Shown one piece after another: positions 38,401-50,888 of a DNA stretch of 64,000 nt. The position numbers and the translations under genes are program-made. The stretch lies in NCBI GenBank assembly GCA_029224185.1, contig JANZKI010000034.1, positions 310,001-374,000 of the forward strand, written 5' to 3'. The notes below the pieces were generated by a model. That model ran no database searches. It was not told the origin of the DNA and saw only the letters and a list, made by a program, of their open reading frames with translations. Origin of the DNA: Karalla daura. Taxonomy: Eukaryota > Chordata > Actinopteri > Chaetodontiformes > Leiognathidae. Each line of letters begins with the position of its first letter. Position 1 is the first letter of the stretch.

Positions 38401-41400
38401 CTCGCTACACAAACACACCACAAGATTCTTCAATTTTTGAAATGAAAATGAAGTTTCAAAGCCAAAGTATGGCAACGTTACGAATGTTTGTTTGTGGAGT
38501 TCTGTTTTTCCCATTCATTCTTATGGGAAAGAGCCAAATTGGCCAAGTGATAAACATTTGGCTCTATGGAGACAACGCCTTCCCAAATCTGGATTATGAT
38601 CTAACTGTCAAGCCGTAGGGGAGAGTTTCCAGTACGTCCTGACACGATTTGGTGTGTGTAGTATGAGAACTGTGGCCACAGTCGCGAGGAGTAGTGTAAC
38701 GTTTAACATTGATGGCAGTGGTGGGACAATGAATGGGGGCTTATGGAGATAAAAGGCTGCACTGGGCCTACGATGAGGCTCGTCGTTTAAATTTCACAAG
38801 GCGCACGGGTTTATGGCCTGCCCCGCATGAGAGAGCACCAATGTTCCTACAAAACTGGAAAAAAGAATTTGTCCGCTGCTTAGGGTGAGGCTGGGAGCAG
38901 CGTGAAAAGAGCGAAACGAAAGCTGATTTTTAAGCGATCCCGCATGTCGGCCCTGTGCTAAGAAGAGATTGGACATGCCCAATGCTGAGGGGGCCCTTTC
39001 AAACTCTGGGAGTCTCCCAGGGCCTGTGCCATCTGCTGGGGTGCATTGAAGCTGGACGCCTCATCACTTTGTATTACCATGTCAGCAGAGGAGACAATGG
39101 AGCAGGTACCTGAGCACATGGTCGTCGAGAAGAGGTTCTGCTGAAAAACCATACAACCTATCAGCGTGCAACCCGCTACACAAACACACCACAAGATTCT
39201 TCAATTTTTGAAATGAAAATGAAGTTTCAAAGTCAAAGTATGGCAACGTTGCGAATGTTTGTTTGTGGAGTTCTGTTTTTCCCATTCATTCTTATGGGAA
39301 CAAGCCAAATTGGCCAAGTGATAAACATTTGGCTCTATGGAGACAACGCTTTCACCAATCTGGAGCATGAGCTCACTGTCAAGCCGTAGGGGACAGTCTC
39401 CAGAATGCCCTGACACGATTTGGTGTGTGTAGTATGAGAACTGTGGCCACAGTCGCGAGGAGTAGTGTAACGTTTAACATTGATGGCAGTGGTGGGACAA
39501 TGAATGGGGGCTTATGGAGATAAAAGGCTGCACTGGGCCAACGATGAGGCTCGTCGTTTAAATTTCAAAAGGTGCACGGGTTTATGGCCTGCCCCGCATG
39601 AGAGAGCAAAAATGTTCCTACAAAACTGGAAAAAATAATTTGTGTACTGCTTAGGGTGTGGCTGGGAGCAGCGTGAAAAGAGCGAAACGAGAGCTGATTT
39701 TTAAGCGATCCCGCATGTCGGCCCTGTGCTAAGAAGAGATTGGACATGCCCAATGCTGAGGGGGCCCTTTCAAACTCTGGGAGTCTCCCAGGGCCTGTGC
39801 CATCTGCTGGGGTGCATTGAAGCTGGACGCCTCATCACTTTGTATTACCATGTCAGCAGAGGAGACAATGGAGCAGGTACCTGAGCACATGGTCGTCCAG
39901 AAGAGGTTCTACTGAAAAACCATACAATCTATCAGCGTGCAACTCGCTACACAAACACACCACAAGATTCTTCAATTTTTGAAATGAAATTGAAGTTTCA
40001 AAGCCAAAGTATGGCAACGTTACGAATGTTTGTTTGTGGAGTTCTGTTTTTCCCATTCATTCTTATGGGAAAGAGCCTAATTGGCCAAGTGATAAACATT
40101 TGGCTCTATGGAGACTGCGCTTTCACCTATCTGGAATATGAGCTCACTGTCACGCCGTAGGGGACAGTCTCCAGAACGCCCTGACACGACTTGATGTGTG
40201 TAGTATGAGAACTGTGGCCACAGTCGCGAGGAGCAGTGTAATGTTTAACATTGATGGCAGTGGTGGGACAATGAATGGGGGCTTATGGAAAGAAAAGGCT
40301 GCACTGGGCCTACGATGAGGCTCGTCGTTTAAATTTCACAAGGCGCACGGGTTTATGGCCTGCCCCGCATGAGAGAGCAAAAATGTTCCTACAAAACTGG
40401 AAAAAAGAATTTGTCTGCTGCTTAGGGTGAGGCTGGGAGCAGCGTGAAAAGAGCGAAACGAGAGCTGATTTTTAAGCGATCCCGCATGTCGGCCCTGTGC
40501 AAAGAAGAGATTGGACATGCCCAATGCTGACGGGGCCCTTTCAAACTCTGGGAGTCTCCCAGGGCCTGTGCCATCTGCTGGGGTGCATTGAAGCTGGACG
40601 CCTCATCACTTTGTATTACCATGTCAGCAGAGGAGACAATGGAGCAGGTACCTGAGCACATGGTCGTCGAGAAGAGGTTCTGCTGAAAAACCATACAATC
40701 TATCAGCGTGCAACTCGCTACACAAACACACCACAAGATTCTTCAATTTTTGAAATGAAAATGAAGTTTCAAAGCCAAAGTATGGCAACGTTACGAATGT
40801 TTGTTTGTGGAGTTCTGTTTTTCCCATTCATTCTTATGGGAAAGAGCCAAATTGGCCAAGTGATAAACATTTGGCTCTATGGAGACAACGCCTTCCCAAA
40901 TCTGGATTATGATCTAACTGTCAAGCCGTAGGGGAGAGTTTCCAGTACGTCCTGACACGATTTGGTGTGTGTAGTATGAGAACTGTGGCCACAGTCGCGA
41001 GGAGTAGTGTAACGTTTAACATTGATGGCAGTGGTGGGACAATGAATGGGGGCTTATGGAGAGAAAAGGCTGCACTGGGCCTACGATGAGGCTCGTCGTT
41101 TAAATTTCAGAAGGCGCACGGGTTAATGGCCTGCCCCGCATGAGAGAGCACCAATGTTCCTACAAAACTGGAAAAAAGAATTTGTCTGCTGCTTAGGGTG
41201 AGGCTGGGAGCAGCGTGAAAAGAGCGAAACGAGAGCTGATTTTTAAGCGATCCCGCATGTCGGCCCTGTGCTAAGAAGAGATTGGACATGCCCAATGCTG
41301 AGGGGGCCCTTTCAAACTCTGGGAGTCTCCCAGGGCCTGTGCCATCTGCTGGGGTGCATTGAAGCTGGACGCCTCATCACTTTGTATTACCATGTCAGCA

Positions 41401-43177
41401 GAGGAGACAATGGAGCAGGTACCTGAGCACATGGTCGTCGAGAAGAGGTTCTGCTGAAAAACCATACAATCTATCAGCGTGCAACCCGCTACACAAACAC
41501 ACCACAAGATTCTTCAATTTTTGAAATGAAAATGAAGTTTCAAAGTCAAAGTATGGCAACGTTGCGAATGTTTGTTTGTGGAGTTCTGTTTTTCCCATTC
41601 ATTCTTATGGGAACAAGCCAAATTGGCCAAGTGATAAACATTTGGCTCTATGGAGACAACGCTTTCACCAATCTGGAGCATGAGCTAACTGTCAAGCCGT
41701 AGGGGACAGTCTCCAGAATGCCCTGACACGATTTGGTGTGTGTAGTATGAGAACTGTGGCCACAGTCGCGAGGAGTAGTGTAACGTTTAACATTGATGGC
41801 AGTGGTGGGACAATGAATGGGGGCTTATGGAGATAAAAGGCTGCACTGGGCCAACGATGAGGCTCGTCGTTTAAATTTCACAAGGTGCACGGGTTTATGG
41901 CCTGCCCCGCATGAGAGAGCAAAAATGTTCCTACAAAACTGGAAAAAATAATTTGTGTGCTGCTTAGGGTGTGGCTGGGAGCAGCGTGAAAAGAGCGAAA
42001 CGAGAGCTGATTTTTAAGCGATCCCGCATGTCGGCCCTGTGCTAAGAAGAGATTGGACATGCCCAATGCTGAGGGGGCCCTTTCAAACTCTGGGAGTCTC
42101 CCAGGGCCTGTGCCATCTGCTGGGGTGCATTGAAGCTGGACGCCTCATCACTTTGTATTACCATGGAAGCAGAGGAGACAATGGAGCAGGTACCTGAGCA
42201 CATGGTTGTCGAGAAGAGGTGCTGCTGAAAAACCATACAACCTATCAGCGTGCAACTCGCTACACAAACACACCACAAGATTATTCAATTTTTGAAATGA
42301 AAATGAAGTTTCAAAGTCAAAGTATGGCAACGTTGCGAATGTTTGTTTGTGGAGTTCTGTTTTTCCCATTCATTCTTGTGGGAAAAAGCCAAATTGGCCA
42401 AGTGATAAACATTTGGCTCTATGGAGACAACGTTTTCACCAATCTGGAATACGAGCTCACTGTCACGCCGTAGAGGAGAGTCTCCAGAATGCCCTGACAC
42501 GATTTGGTGTGTGTACTATGAGAACTGTGGCCACAGTCGCGAGGAGAAGTGTAACGTTTAACATTGATGGCAGTGGTGGGACAATGAATGGGGGCTTATG
42601 GAGAAAAAAGGCTGCACTGGGCCATACGATGAGGCTCCTCGTTTAAATTTCACAAGGTGCACGGGTTTCTGGCCTGCCCCGCATGAGAGAGCACCAATGT
42701 TCCTACAAAACTGGAAAAAAAGAATTTGTCTGCTGCTTAGGGTGTGGCTGGCAGCAGCGTGAAAAGAGCGAAACGAGAGCTGATTTTAAAGCGATCCCGC
42801 ATGTCGGCCCGGTGCTATGAAGAGATTGGACATGCCCAATGCTGAGGGGGCCCTTTCCCACTCTGCGAGTCTCCCAGGGCCTGTGCCATCTGCTGGGGTG
42901 CATTGAAGCTGGACGCCTCATCACTTTGTATGGCCATGTGAGCAGAGGAGACATTGGAGCAGGTACCTGAGCACATGGTTGTCGAGAAATAGTGCTGCTG
43001 AAAAACCATACAACCTATCAGCGTGCAACTCGCGACCAAACACACCACAAGATTCTTCAATTTCTGAAATGAAAATGAAGTTTCAAAGTCAAAGTATGGC
43101 AACGTTGCGAATGTTTGTTTGTGGAGTTCTTTTTTTCCCATTCATTCTTATGGGAAAAAGCCAAAATGGCGAAGTGA
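34696..43177. repeat. Monomers 46-56: second copy of monomers 12-23
   Basis: Starts: 34696 C/E recombinant, 35467 F/A, 36238 D, 37009 E, 37780 C2, 38551 D2, 39322 E, 40093 C2, 40864 D, 41635 E, 42406 F1. The offset from the first copy drops from 26,215 to 25,444, exactly one monomer, because monomers 12 and 13 are fused into monomer 46. Other differences: monomer 50 has a normal C left end where monomer 17 does not, monomer 52 has 'gagctcactg' for 'gagctaactg', and monomer 55 has 'agattattc' for 'agattcttc' (42283). Confidence 0.84.
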
Positions 43178-46100
43178 TAAACATTTGGCTCTATGGAGAC
43201 TGCGCTTTCACCAATCTGGAATACGAGCTAACTGTCACGCCGTAGGGGATAGTTTCCAGAACACCATGACGCGATTTGGTGTGTGTACCATGAAAACTGT
43301 GACCAGAGTCGCGAGGAGAAGTGTAACGTTTAACATTGATGTCAGCTGTTGGAAATTGAATGGGGGCTTCAGGAGGGAAAAGGCTGCACTGGGCCTACGA
43401 TGATGCTCGTCGTTTAAATTTCACAAGGCGCACGGGTTTATGGCCTGCCCCGCATGAGAGAGCACCATTGTTCCTACAAAACTGGAAAAAATAATTTGTC
43501 TGCTGCTTAGGGTGTGGCTGGGAGCAGCGTGAAAAGAGTGAAACGAGAGCTGATTTTTAAGCGATCCCGCATGTCGGCCCGGTGCTATGAAGAGATTGGA
43601 CATGCCCAATGCTGAGGGGGCCCTTTCCCACTCTGCGAGTCTCCCAGGGCCTGTGCCATCTGCTGGGGTGCATTGAAGCTGGACGCCTCATCACTTTGTA
43701 TTACCATGTCAGCAGAGGAGACAATGGAGCAGGTACCTGAGCACATGGTCGTCGAGAAGAGGTTCTGCTGAAAAACCATACAATCTATCAGCGTGCAACT
43801 CGCTACACAAACACACCACAAGATTCTTCAATTTTTGAAATGAAATTGAAGTTTCAAAGCCAAAGTATGGCAACGTTACGAATGTTTGTTTGTGGAGTTC
43901 TGTTTTTCCCATTCATTCTTATGGGAAAGAGCCTAATTGGCCAAGTGATAAACATTTGGCTCTATGGAGACTGCGCTTTCACCTATCTGGAATATGAGCT
44001 CACTGTCACGCCGTAGGGGACAGTCTCCAGAACGCCCTGACACGACTTGATGTGTGTAGTATGAGAACTGTGGCCACAGTCGCGAGGAGCAGTGTAATGT
44101 TTAACATTGATGGCAGTGGTGGGACAATGAATGGGGGCTTATGGAAAGAAAAGGCTGCACTGGGCCTACGATGAGGCTCGTCGTTTAAATTTCACAAGGC
44201 GCACGGGTTTATGGCCTGCCCCGCATGAGAGAGCAAAAATGTTCCTACAAAACTGGAAAAAAGAATTTGTCTGCTGCTTAGGGTGAGGCTGGGAGCAGCG
44301 TGAAAAGAGCGAAACGAGAGCTGATTTTTAAGCGATCCCGCATGTCGGCCCTGTGCTAAGAAGAGATTGGACATGCCCAATGCTGAGGGGGCCCTTTCAA
44401 ACTCTGGGAGTCTCCCAGGGCCTGTGCCATCTGCTGGGGTGCATTGAAGCTGGACGCCTCATCACTTTGTATTACCATGTCAGCAGAGGAGACAATGGAG
44501 CAGGTACCTGAGCACATGGTCGTCGAGAAGAGGTTCTGCTGAAAAACCATACAATCTATCAGCGTGCAACCCGCTACACAAACACACCACAAGATTCTTC
44601 AATTTTTGAAATGAAAATGAAGTTTCAAAGTCAAAGTATGGCAACGTTGCGAATGTTTGTTTGTGGAGTTCTGTTTTTCCCATTCATTCTTATGGGAACA
44701 AGCCAAATTGGCCAAGTGATAAACATTTGGCTCTATGGAGACAACGCTTTCACCAATCTGGAGCATGAGCTAACTGTCAAGCCGTAGGGGACAGTCTCCA
44801 GAATGCCCTGACACGATTTGGTGTGTGTAGTATGAGAACTGTGGCCACAGTCGCGAGGAGTAGTGTAACGTTTAACATTGATGGCAGTGGTGGGACAATG
44901 AATGGGGGCTTATGGAGATAAAAGGCTGCACTGGGCCAACGATGAGGCTCGTCGTTTAAATTTCACAAGGTGCACGGGTTTATGGCCTGCCCCGCATGAG
45001 AGAGCAAAAATGTTCCTACAAAACTGGAAAAAATAATTTGTGTACTGCTTAGGGTGTGGCTGGGAGCAGCGTGAAAAGAGCGAAACGAGAGCTGATTTTT
45101 AAGCGATCCCGCATGTCGGCCCTGTGCTAAGAAGAGATTGGACATGCCCAATGCTGAGGGGGCCCTTTCAAACTCTGGGAGTCTCCCAGGGCCTGTGCCA
45201 TCTGCTGGGGTGCATTGAAGCTGGACGCCTCATCACTTTGTATTACCATGTCAGCAGAGGAGACAATGGAGCAGGTACCTGAGCACATGGTCGTCGAGAA
45301 GAGGTTCTGCTGAAAAACCATACAATCTATCAGCGTGCAACTCGCTACACAAACACACCACAAGATTCTTCAATTTTTGAAATGAAATTGAAGTTTCAAA
45401 GCCAAAGTATGGCAACGTTACGAATGTTTGTTTGTGGAGTTCTGTTTTTCCCATTCATTCTTATGGGAAAGAGCCTAATTGGCCAAGTGATAAACATTTG
45501 GCTCTATGGAGACTGCGCTTTCACCTATCTGGAATATGAGCTCACTGTCACGCCGTAGGGGACAGTCTCCAGAACGCCCTGACACGACTTGATGTGTGTA
45601 GTATGAGAACTGTGGCCACAGTCGCGAGGAGCAGTGTAATGTTTAACATTGATGGCAGTGGTGGGACAATGAATGGGGGCTTATGGAAAGAAAAGGCTGC
45701 ACTGGGCCTACGATGAGGCTCGTCGTTTAAATTTCACAAGGCGCACGGGTTTATGGCCTGCCCCGCATGAGAGAGCAAAAATGTTCCTACAAAACTGGAA
45801 AAAAGAATTTGTCTGCTGCTTAGGGTGAGGCTGGGAGCAGCGTGAAAAGAGCGAAACGAGAGCTGATTTTTAAGCGATCCCGCATGTCGGCCCTGTGCAA
45901 AGAAGAGATTGGACATGCCCAATGCTGACGGGGCCCTTTCAAACTCTGGGAGTCTCCCAGGGCCTGTGCCATCTGCTGGGGTGCATTGAAGCTGGACGCC
46001 TCATCACTTTGTATTACCATGTCAGCAGAGGAGACAATGGAGCAGGTACCTGAGCACATGGTCGTCGAGAAGAGGTTCTGCTGAAAAACCATACAATCTA

Positions 46101-48575
46101 TCAGCGTGCAACTCGCTACACAAACACACCACAAGATTCTTCAATTTTTGAAATGAAAATGAAGTTTCAAAGCCAAAGTATGGCAACGTTACGAATGTTT
46201 GTTTGTGGAGTTCTGTTTTTCCCATTCATTCTTATGGGAAAGAGCCAAATTGGCCAAGTGATAAACATTTGGCTCTATGGAGACAACGCCTTCCCAAATC
46301 TGGATTATGATCTAACTGTCAAGCCGTAGGGGAGAGTTTCCAGTACGTCCTGACACGATTTGGTGTGTGTAGTATGAGAACTCCGGCCACAGTCGCGAGG
46401 AGTAGTGTAACGTTTAACATTGATGGCAGTGGTGGGACAATGAATGGGGGCTTATGGAGAGAAAAGGCTGCACTGGGCCTACGATGAGGCTCGTCGTTTA
46501 AATTTCAGAAGGCGCACGGGTTAATGGCCTGCCCCGTATGAGAGAGCACCAATGTTCCTACAAAACTGGAAAAAAGAATTTGTCTGCTGCTTAGGGTGAG
46601 GCTGGGAGCAGCGTGAAAAGAGCGAAACGAGAGCTGATTTTTAAGCGATCCCGCATGTCGGCCCTGTGCTAAGAAGAGATTGGACATGCCCAATGCTGAG
46701 GGGGCCCTTTCAAACTCTGGGAGTCTCCCAGGGCCTGTGCCATCTGCTGGGGTGCATTGAAGCTGGACGCCTCATCACTTTGTATTACCATGTCAGCAGA
46801 GGAGACAATGGAGCAGGTACCTGAGCACATGGTCGTCGAGAAGAGGTTCTGCTGAAAAACCATACAATCTATCAGCGTGCAACCCGCTACACAAACACAC
46901 CACAAGATTCTTCAATTTTTGAAATGAAAATGAAGTTTCAAAGTCAAAGTATGGCAACGTTGCGAATGTTTGTTTGTGGAGTTCTGTTTTTCCCATTCAT
47001 TCTTATGGGAACAAGCCAAATTGGCCAAGTGATAAACATTTGGCTCTATGGAGACAACGCTTTCACCAATCTGGAGCATGAGCTAACTGTCAAGCCGTAG
47101 GGGACAGTCTCCAGAATGCCCTGACACGATTTGGTGTGTGTAGTATGAGAACTGTGGCCACAGTCGCGAGGAGTAGTGTAACGTTTAACATTGATGGCAG
47201 TGGTGGGACAATGAATGGGGGCTTATGGAGATAAAAGGCTGCACTGGGCCAACGATGAGGCTCGTCGTTTAAATTTCACAAGGTGCACGGGTTTATGGCC
47301 TGCCCCGCATGAGAGAGCAAAAATGTTCCTACAAAACTGGAAAAAATAATTTGTGTGCTGCTTAGGGTGTGGCTGGGAGCAGCGTGAAAAGAGCGAAACG
47401 AGAGCTGATTTTTAAGCGATCCCGCATGTCGGCCCTGTGCTAAGAAGAGATTGGACATGCCCAATGCTGAGGGGGCCCTTTCAAACTCTGGGAGTCTCCC
47501 AGGGCCTGTGCCATCTGCTGGGGTGCATTGAAGCTGGACGCCTCATCACTTTGTATTACCATGGAAGCAGAGGAGACAATGGAGCAGGTACCTGAGCACA
47601 TGGTTGTCGAGAAGAGGTGCTGCTGAAAAACCATACAACCTATCAGCGTGCAACTCGCTACACAAACACACCACAAGATTCTTCAATTTTTGAAATGAAA
47701 ATGAAGTTTCAAAGTCAAAGTATGGCAACGTTGCGAATGTTTGTTTGTGGAGTTCTGTTTTTCCCATTCATTCTTGTGGGAAAAAGCCAAATTGGCCAAG
47801 TGATAAACATTTGGCTCTATGGAGACAACGTTTTCACCAATCTGGAATACGAGCTCACTGTCACGCCGTAGAGGAGAGTCTCCAGAATGCCCTGACACGA
47901 TTTGGTGTGTGTACTATGAGAACTGTGGCCACAGTCGCGAGGAGAAGTGTAACGTTTAACATTGATGGCAGTGGTGGGACAATGAATGGGGGCTTATGGA
48001 GAAAAAAGGCTGCACTGGGCCATACGATGAGGCTCCTCGTTTAAATTTCACAAGGTGCACGGGTTTCTGGCCTGCCCCGCATGAGAGAGCACCAATGTTC
48101 CTACAAAACTGGAAAAAAAGAATTTGTCTGCTGCTTAGGGTGTGGCTGGCAGCAGCGTGAAAAGAGCGAAACGAGAGCTGATTTTAAAGCGATCCCGCAT
48201 GTCGGCCCGGTGCTATGAAGAGATTGGACATGCCCAATGCTGAGGGGGCCCTTTCCCACTCTGCGAGTCTCCCAGGGCCTGTGCCATCTGCTGGGGTGCA
48301 TTGAAGCTGGACGCCTCATCACTTTGTATGACCATGTGAGCAGAGGAGACATTGGAGCAGGTACCTGAGCACATGGTTGTCGAGAAATGGTGCTGCTGAA
48401 AAACCATACAACCTATCAGCGTGCAACTCGCGACCAAACACACCACAAGATTCTTCAATTTCTGAAATGAAAATGAAGTTTCAAAGTCAAAGTATGGCAA
48501 CGTTGCGAATGTTTGTTTGTGGAGTTCTTTTTTTCCCATTCATTCTTATGGGAAAAAGCCAAAATGGCGAAGTGA
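43178..48575. repeat. Monomers 57-63: (A/E)-(C/D)-E-C-D-E-F
   Basis: Starts: 43178 A with E-like right end, 43949 C/D mosaic, 44720 E, 45491 C2, 46262 D, 47033 E, 47804 F2 (772 bp). Monomers 57 and 59 both carry 'gaaattgaag', otherwise seen only in 19, 28 and 52. Monomer 61 has private 'aactccggccac' (46380-46390), which destroys its 14-bp palindrome, and 'cccgtatgag' at about 46535. Confidence 0.82.
43949..44719. repeat. C/D mosaic monomer 58
   Basis: The left and centre are C ('cacctatctgg', 'gagcagtgtaatg', 'gagcaaaaatgttcc', 'agggtgaggctggg'). The right part is D ('tgtgctaagaag', 'gctgagggggccc', 'gcaacccgctac', 'gggaacaagcc'). The next monomer is E, as expected after a D right end. Confidence 0.77.
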
Positions 48576-49346
48576 TAAACATTTGGCTCTATGGAGACTG
48601 CGCTTTCACCAATCTGGAATACGAGCTAACTGTCACGCCGTAGGGGATAGTTTCCAGAACACCATGACGCGATTTGGTGTGTGTACCATGAAAACTGTGA
48701 CCAGAGTCGCGAGGAGAAGTGTAACGTTTAACATTGATGTCAGCTGTTGGAAATTGAATGGGGGCTTCAGGAGGGAAAAGGCTGCACTGGGCCTACGATG
48801 ATGCTCGTCGTTTAAATTTCACAAGGCGCACGGGTTTATGGCCTGCCCCGCATGAGAGAGCACCATTGTTCCTACAAAACTGGAAAAAATAATTTGTCTG
48901 CTGCTTAGGGTGTGGCTGGGAGCAGCGTGAAAAGAGTGAAACGAGAGCTGATTTTTAAGCGATCCCGCATGTCGGCCCGGTGCTATGAAGAGATTGGACA
49001 TGCCCAATGCTGAGGGGGCCCTTTCCCACTCTGCGAGTCTCCCAGGGCCTGTGCCATCTGCTGGGGTGCATTGAAGCTGGACGCCTCATCACTTTGTATT
49101 ACCATGTCAGCAGAGGAGACAATGGAGCAGGTACCTGAGCACATGGTCGTCGAGAAGAGGTTCTGCTGAAAAACCATACAATCTATCAGCGTGCAACTCG
49201 CTACACAAACACACCACAAGATTCTTCAATTTTTGAAATGAAAATGAAGTTTCAAAGCCAAAGTATGGCAACGTTACGAATGTTTGTTTGTGGAGTTCTG
49301 TTTTTCCCATTCATTCTTATGGGAAAGAGCCAAATTGGCCAAGTGA
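48576..49346. repeat. Monomer family A (reference copy, monomer 64)
   Basis: Diagnostic bases in order: 'ctgcgctttcaccaatctgg', 'gagctaactg', 'gggatagtttcc', 'gtaccatgaaaac', 'gtgaccagag', 'gatgtcagctgttgg', 'gcttcaggagg', 'gatgatgctcg', 'caccattgttcc', 'aaaaaataatttg', 'gagtgaaacg', 'cggtgctatgaag' and 'cccactctgcgag'. 'gtgaccagag' breaks the 14-bp palindrome present in the other families, and 'ctgcgag' breaks the hairpin. Other copies with this left end are monomers 1, 4, 24, 33, 38, 57, 70, 75 and 81. Monomers 7, 14, 41, 47 and 73 have an A body with an F-like left end. Monomers 4 and 38 share 'gtttacatttc' and 'aagacgcac', which marks them as copies of each other. Confidence 0.88.
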
Positions 49347-50117
49347 TAAACATTTGGCTCTATGGAGACAAAGCTTTCACCAATCTGGAGCATGAGCTCA
49401 CTGTCAAGCCGTAGGGGACAGTCTCCAGAATGCCCTGACACGATTTGGTGTGTGTAGTATGAGAACTGTGGCCACAGTCGCGAGGAGTAGTGTAACGTTT
49501 AACATTGATGGCAGTGGTGGGACAATGAATGGGGGCTTATGGAGATAAAAGGCTGCACTGGGCCTACGATGAGGCTCGTCGTTTAAATTTCACAAGGCGC
49601 ACGGGTTTATGGCCTGCCCCGCATGAGAGAGCACCAATGTTCCTACAAAACTGGAAAAAAGAATTTGTCTGCTGCTCAGGGTGTGGCTGGGAGCAGCGTG
49701 AAAAGAGCGAAACGAGAGCTGATTTTTAAGCGATCCCGCATGTCGGCCCTGTGCAAAGAAGAGATTGGACATGCCCAATGCTGACGGGGCCCTTTCAAAC
49801 TCTGGGAGTCTCCCAGGGCCTGTGCCATCTGCTGGGGTGCATTGAAGCTGGACGCCTCATCACTTTGTATTACCATGTCAGCAGAGGAGACAATGGAGCA
49901 GGTACCTGAGCACATGGTCGTCGAGAAGAGGTTCTGCTGAAAAACCATACAATCTATCAGCGTGCAACTCGCTACACAAACACACCACAAGATTCTTCAA
50001 TTTTTGAAATGAAAATGAAGTTTCAAAGCCAAAGTATGGCAACGTTACGAATGTTTGTTTGTGGAGTTCTGTTTTTCCCATTCATTCTTATGGGAAAGAG
50101 CCTAATTGGCCAAGTGA
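49347..50117. repeat. Monomer family B (reference copy, monomer 65)
   Basis: Diagnostic bases: 'caaagctttcaccaatctgg', 'gcatgagctcactgtcaag', 'ggagataaaagg', 'gcaccaatgttcc', 'ctgctcagggtgtgg', 'tgtgcaaagaag', 'gctgacggggccc' and the joint 'gtgatcaacatttgg'. The change of 'cttaggg' to 'ctcaggg' removes a stop and is why a 66-codon frame appears only in this family. That frame is an accident of the variant and not a gene. Other copies are monomers 2, 5, 25, 34, 39, 71 and 76. Monomer 36 has a B body with a D left end. Monomer 2 retains 'caacgc' where the others have 'caaagc'. Confidence 0.88.
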
Positions 50118-50888
50118 TCAACATTTGGCTCTATGGAGACTGCGCTTTCACCTATCTGGAATATGAGTTCACTGTCACGCCGTAGGGGACAGTCTCCAGA
50201 ACGCCCTGACACGACTTGATGTGTGTAGTATGAGAACTGTGGCCACAGTCGCGAGGAGCAGTGTAATGTTTAACATTGATGGCAGTGGTGGGACAATGAA
50301 TGGGGGCTTATGGAAAGAAAAGGCTGCACTGGGCCTACGATGAGGCTCGTCGTTTAAATTTCACAAGGCGCACGGGTTTATGGCCTGCCCCGCATGAGAG
50401 AGCAAAAATGTTCCTACAAAACTGGAAAAAAGAATTTGTCTGCTGCTTAGGGTGAGGCTGGGAGTAGCGTGAAAAGAGCGAAACGAGAGCTGATTTTTAA
50501 GCGATCCCGCATGTCGGCCCTGTGCAAAGAAGAGATTGGACATGCCCAATGCTGACGGGGCCCTTTTAAACTCTGGGAGTCTCCCAGGGCCTGTGCCATC
50601 TGCTGGGGTGCATTGAAGCTGGACGCCTCATCACTTTGTATTACCATGTCAGCAGAGGAGACAATGGAGCAGGTACCTGAGCACATGGTCGTCGAGAAGA
50701 GGTTCTGCTGAAAAACCATACAATCTATCAGCGTGCAACTCGCTACACAAACACACCACAAGATTCTTCAATTTTTGAAATGAAAATGAAGTTTCAAAGC
50801 CAAAGTATGGCAACGTTACGAATGTTTGTTTGTGGAGTTCTGTTTTTCCCATTCATTCTTATGGGAAAGAGCCAAATTGGCCAAGTGA
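50118..50888. repeat. Monomer family C (reference copy, monomer 66)
   Basis: Diagnostic bases: 'ctgcgctttcacctatctgg', 'gaatatgag', 'gacttgatgtg', 'gagcagtgtaatg', 'tggaaagaaaagg', 'gagcaaaaatgttcc', 'agggtgaggctggg' and 'gctgacggggccc'. Two subfamilies exist. C1 has 'gagtagcg' and 'ccttttaaactc' (monomers 3, 6, 35, 37, 40, 66, 72, 77). C2 has 'gagcagcg' and 'cctttcaaactc' (monomers 12, 17, 20, 26, 29, 46, 50, 53, 60). C1 copies usually follow B. C2 copies mostly follow E, inside C-D-E trimers. Monomer 26 joins a C1-like left end ('gagttcac') to a C2 body. Confidence 0.86.

Larger units (their letters stand above)
27074..43845. repeat. Large duplication, copy 2 (about 16.8 kb)
   Basis: This is the counterpart of 859-18401. 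The offset is 26,215 bp up to monomer 46 and 25,444 bp after it. The left edge falls inside mosaic monomer 36 (D left, B right) and the right edge inside mosaic monomer 57 (A left, E right). Both edges are therefore in-register junctions within monomers, as expected if the segment was inserted by unequal exchange. Confidence 0.8.
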
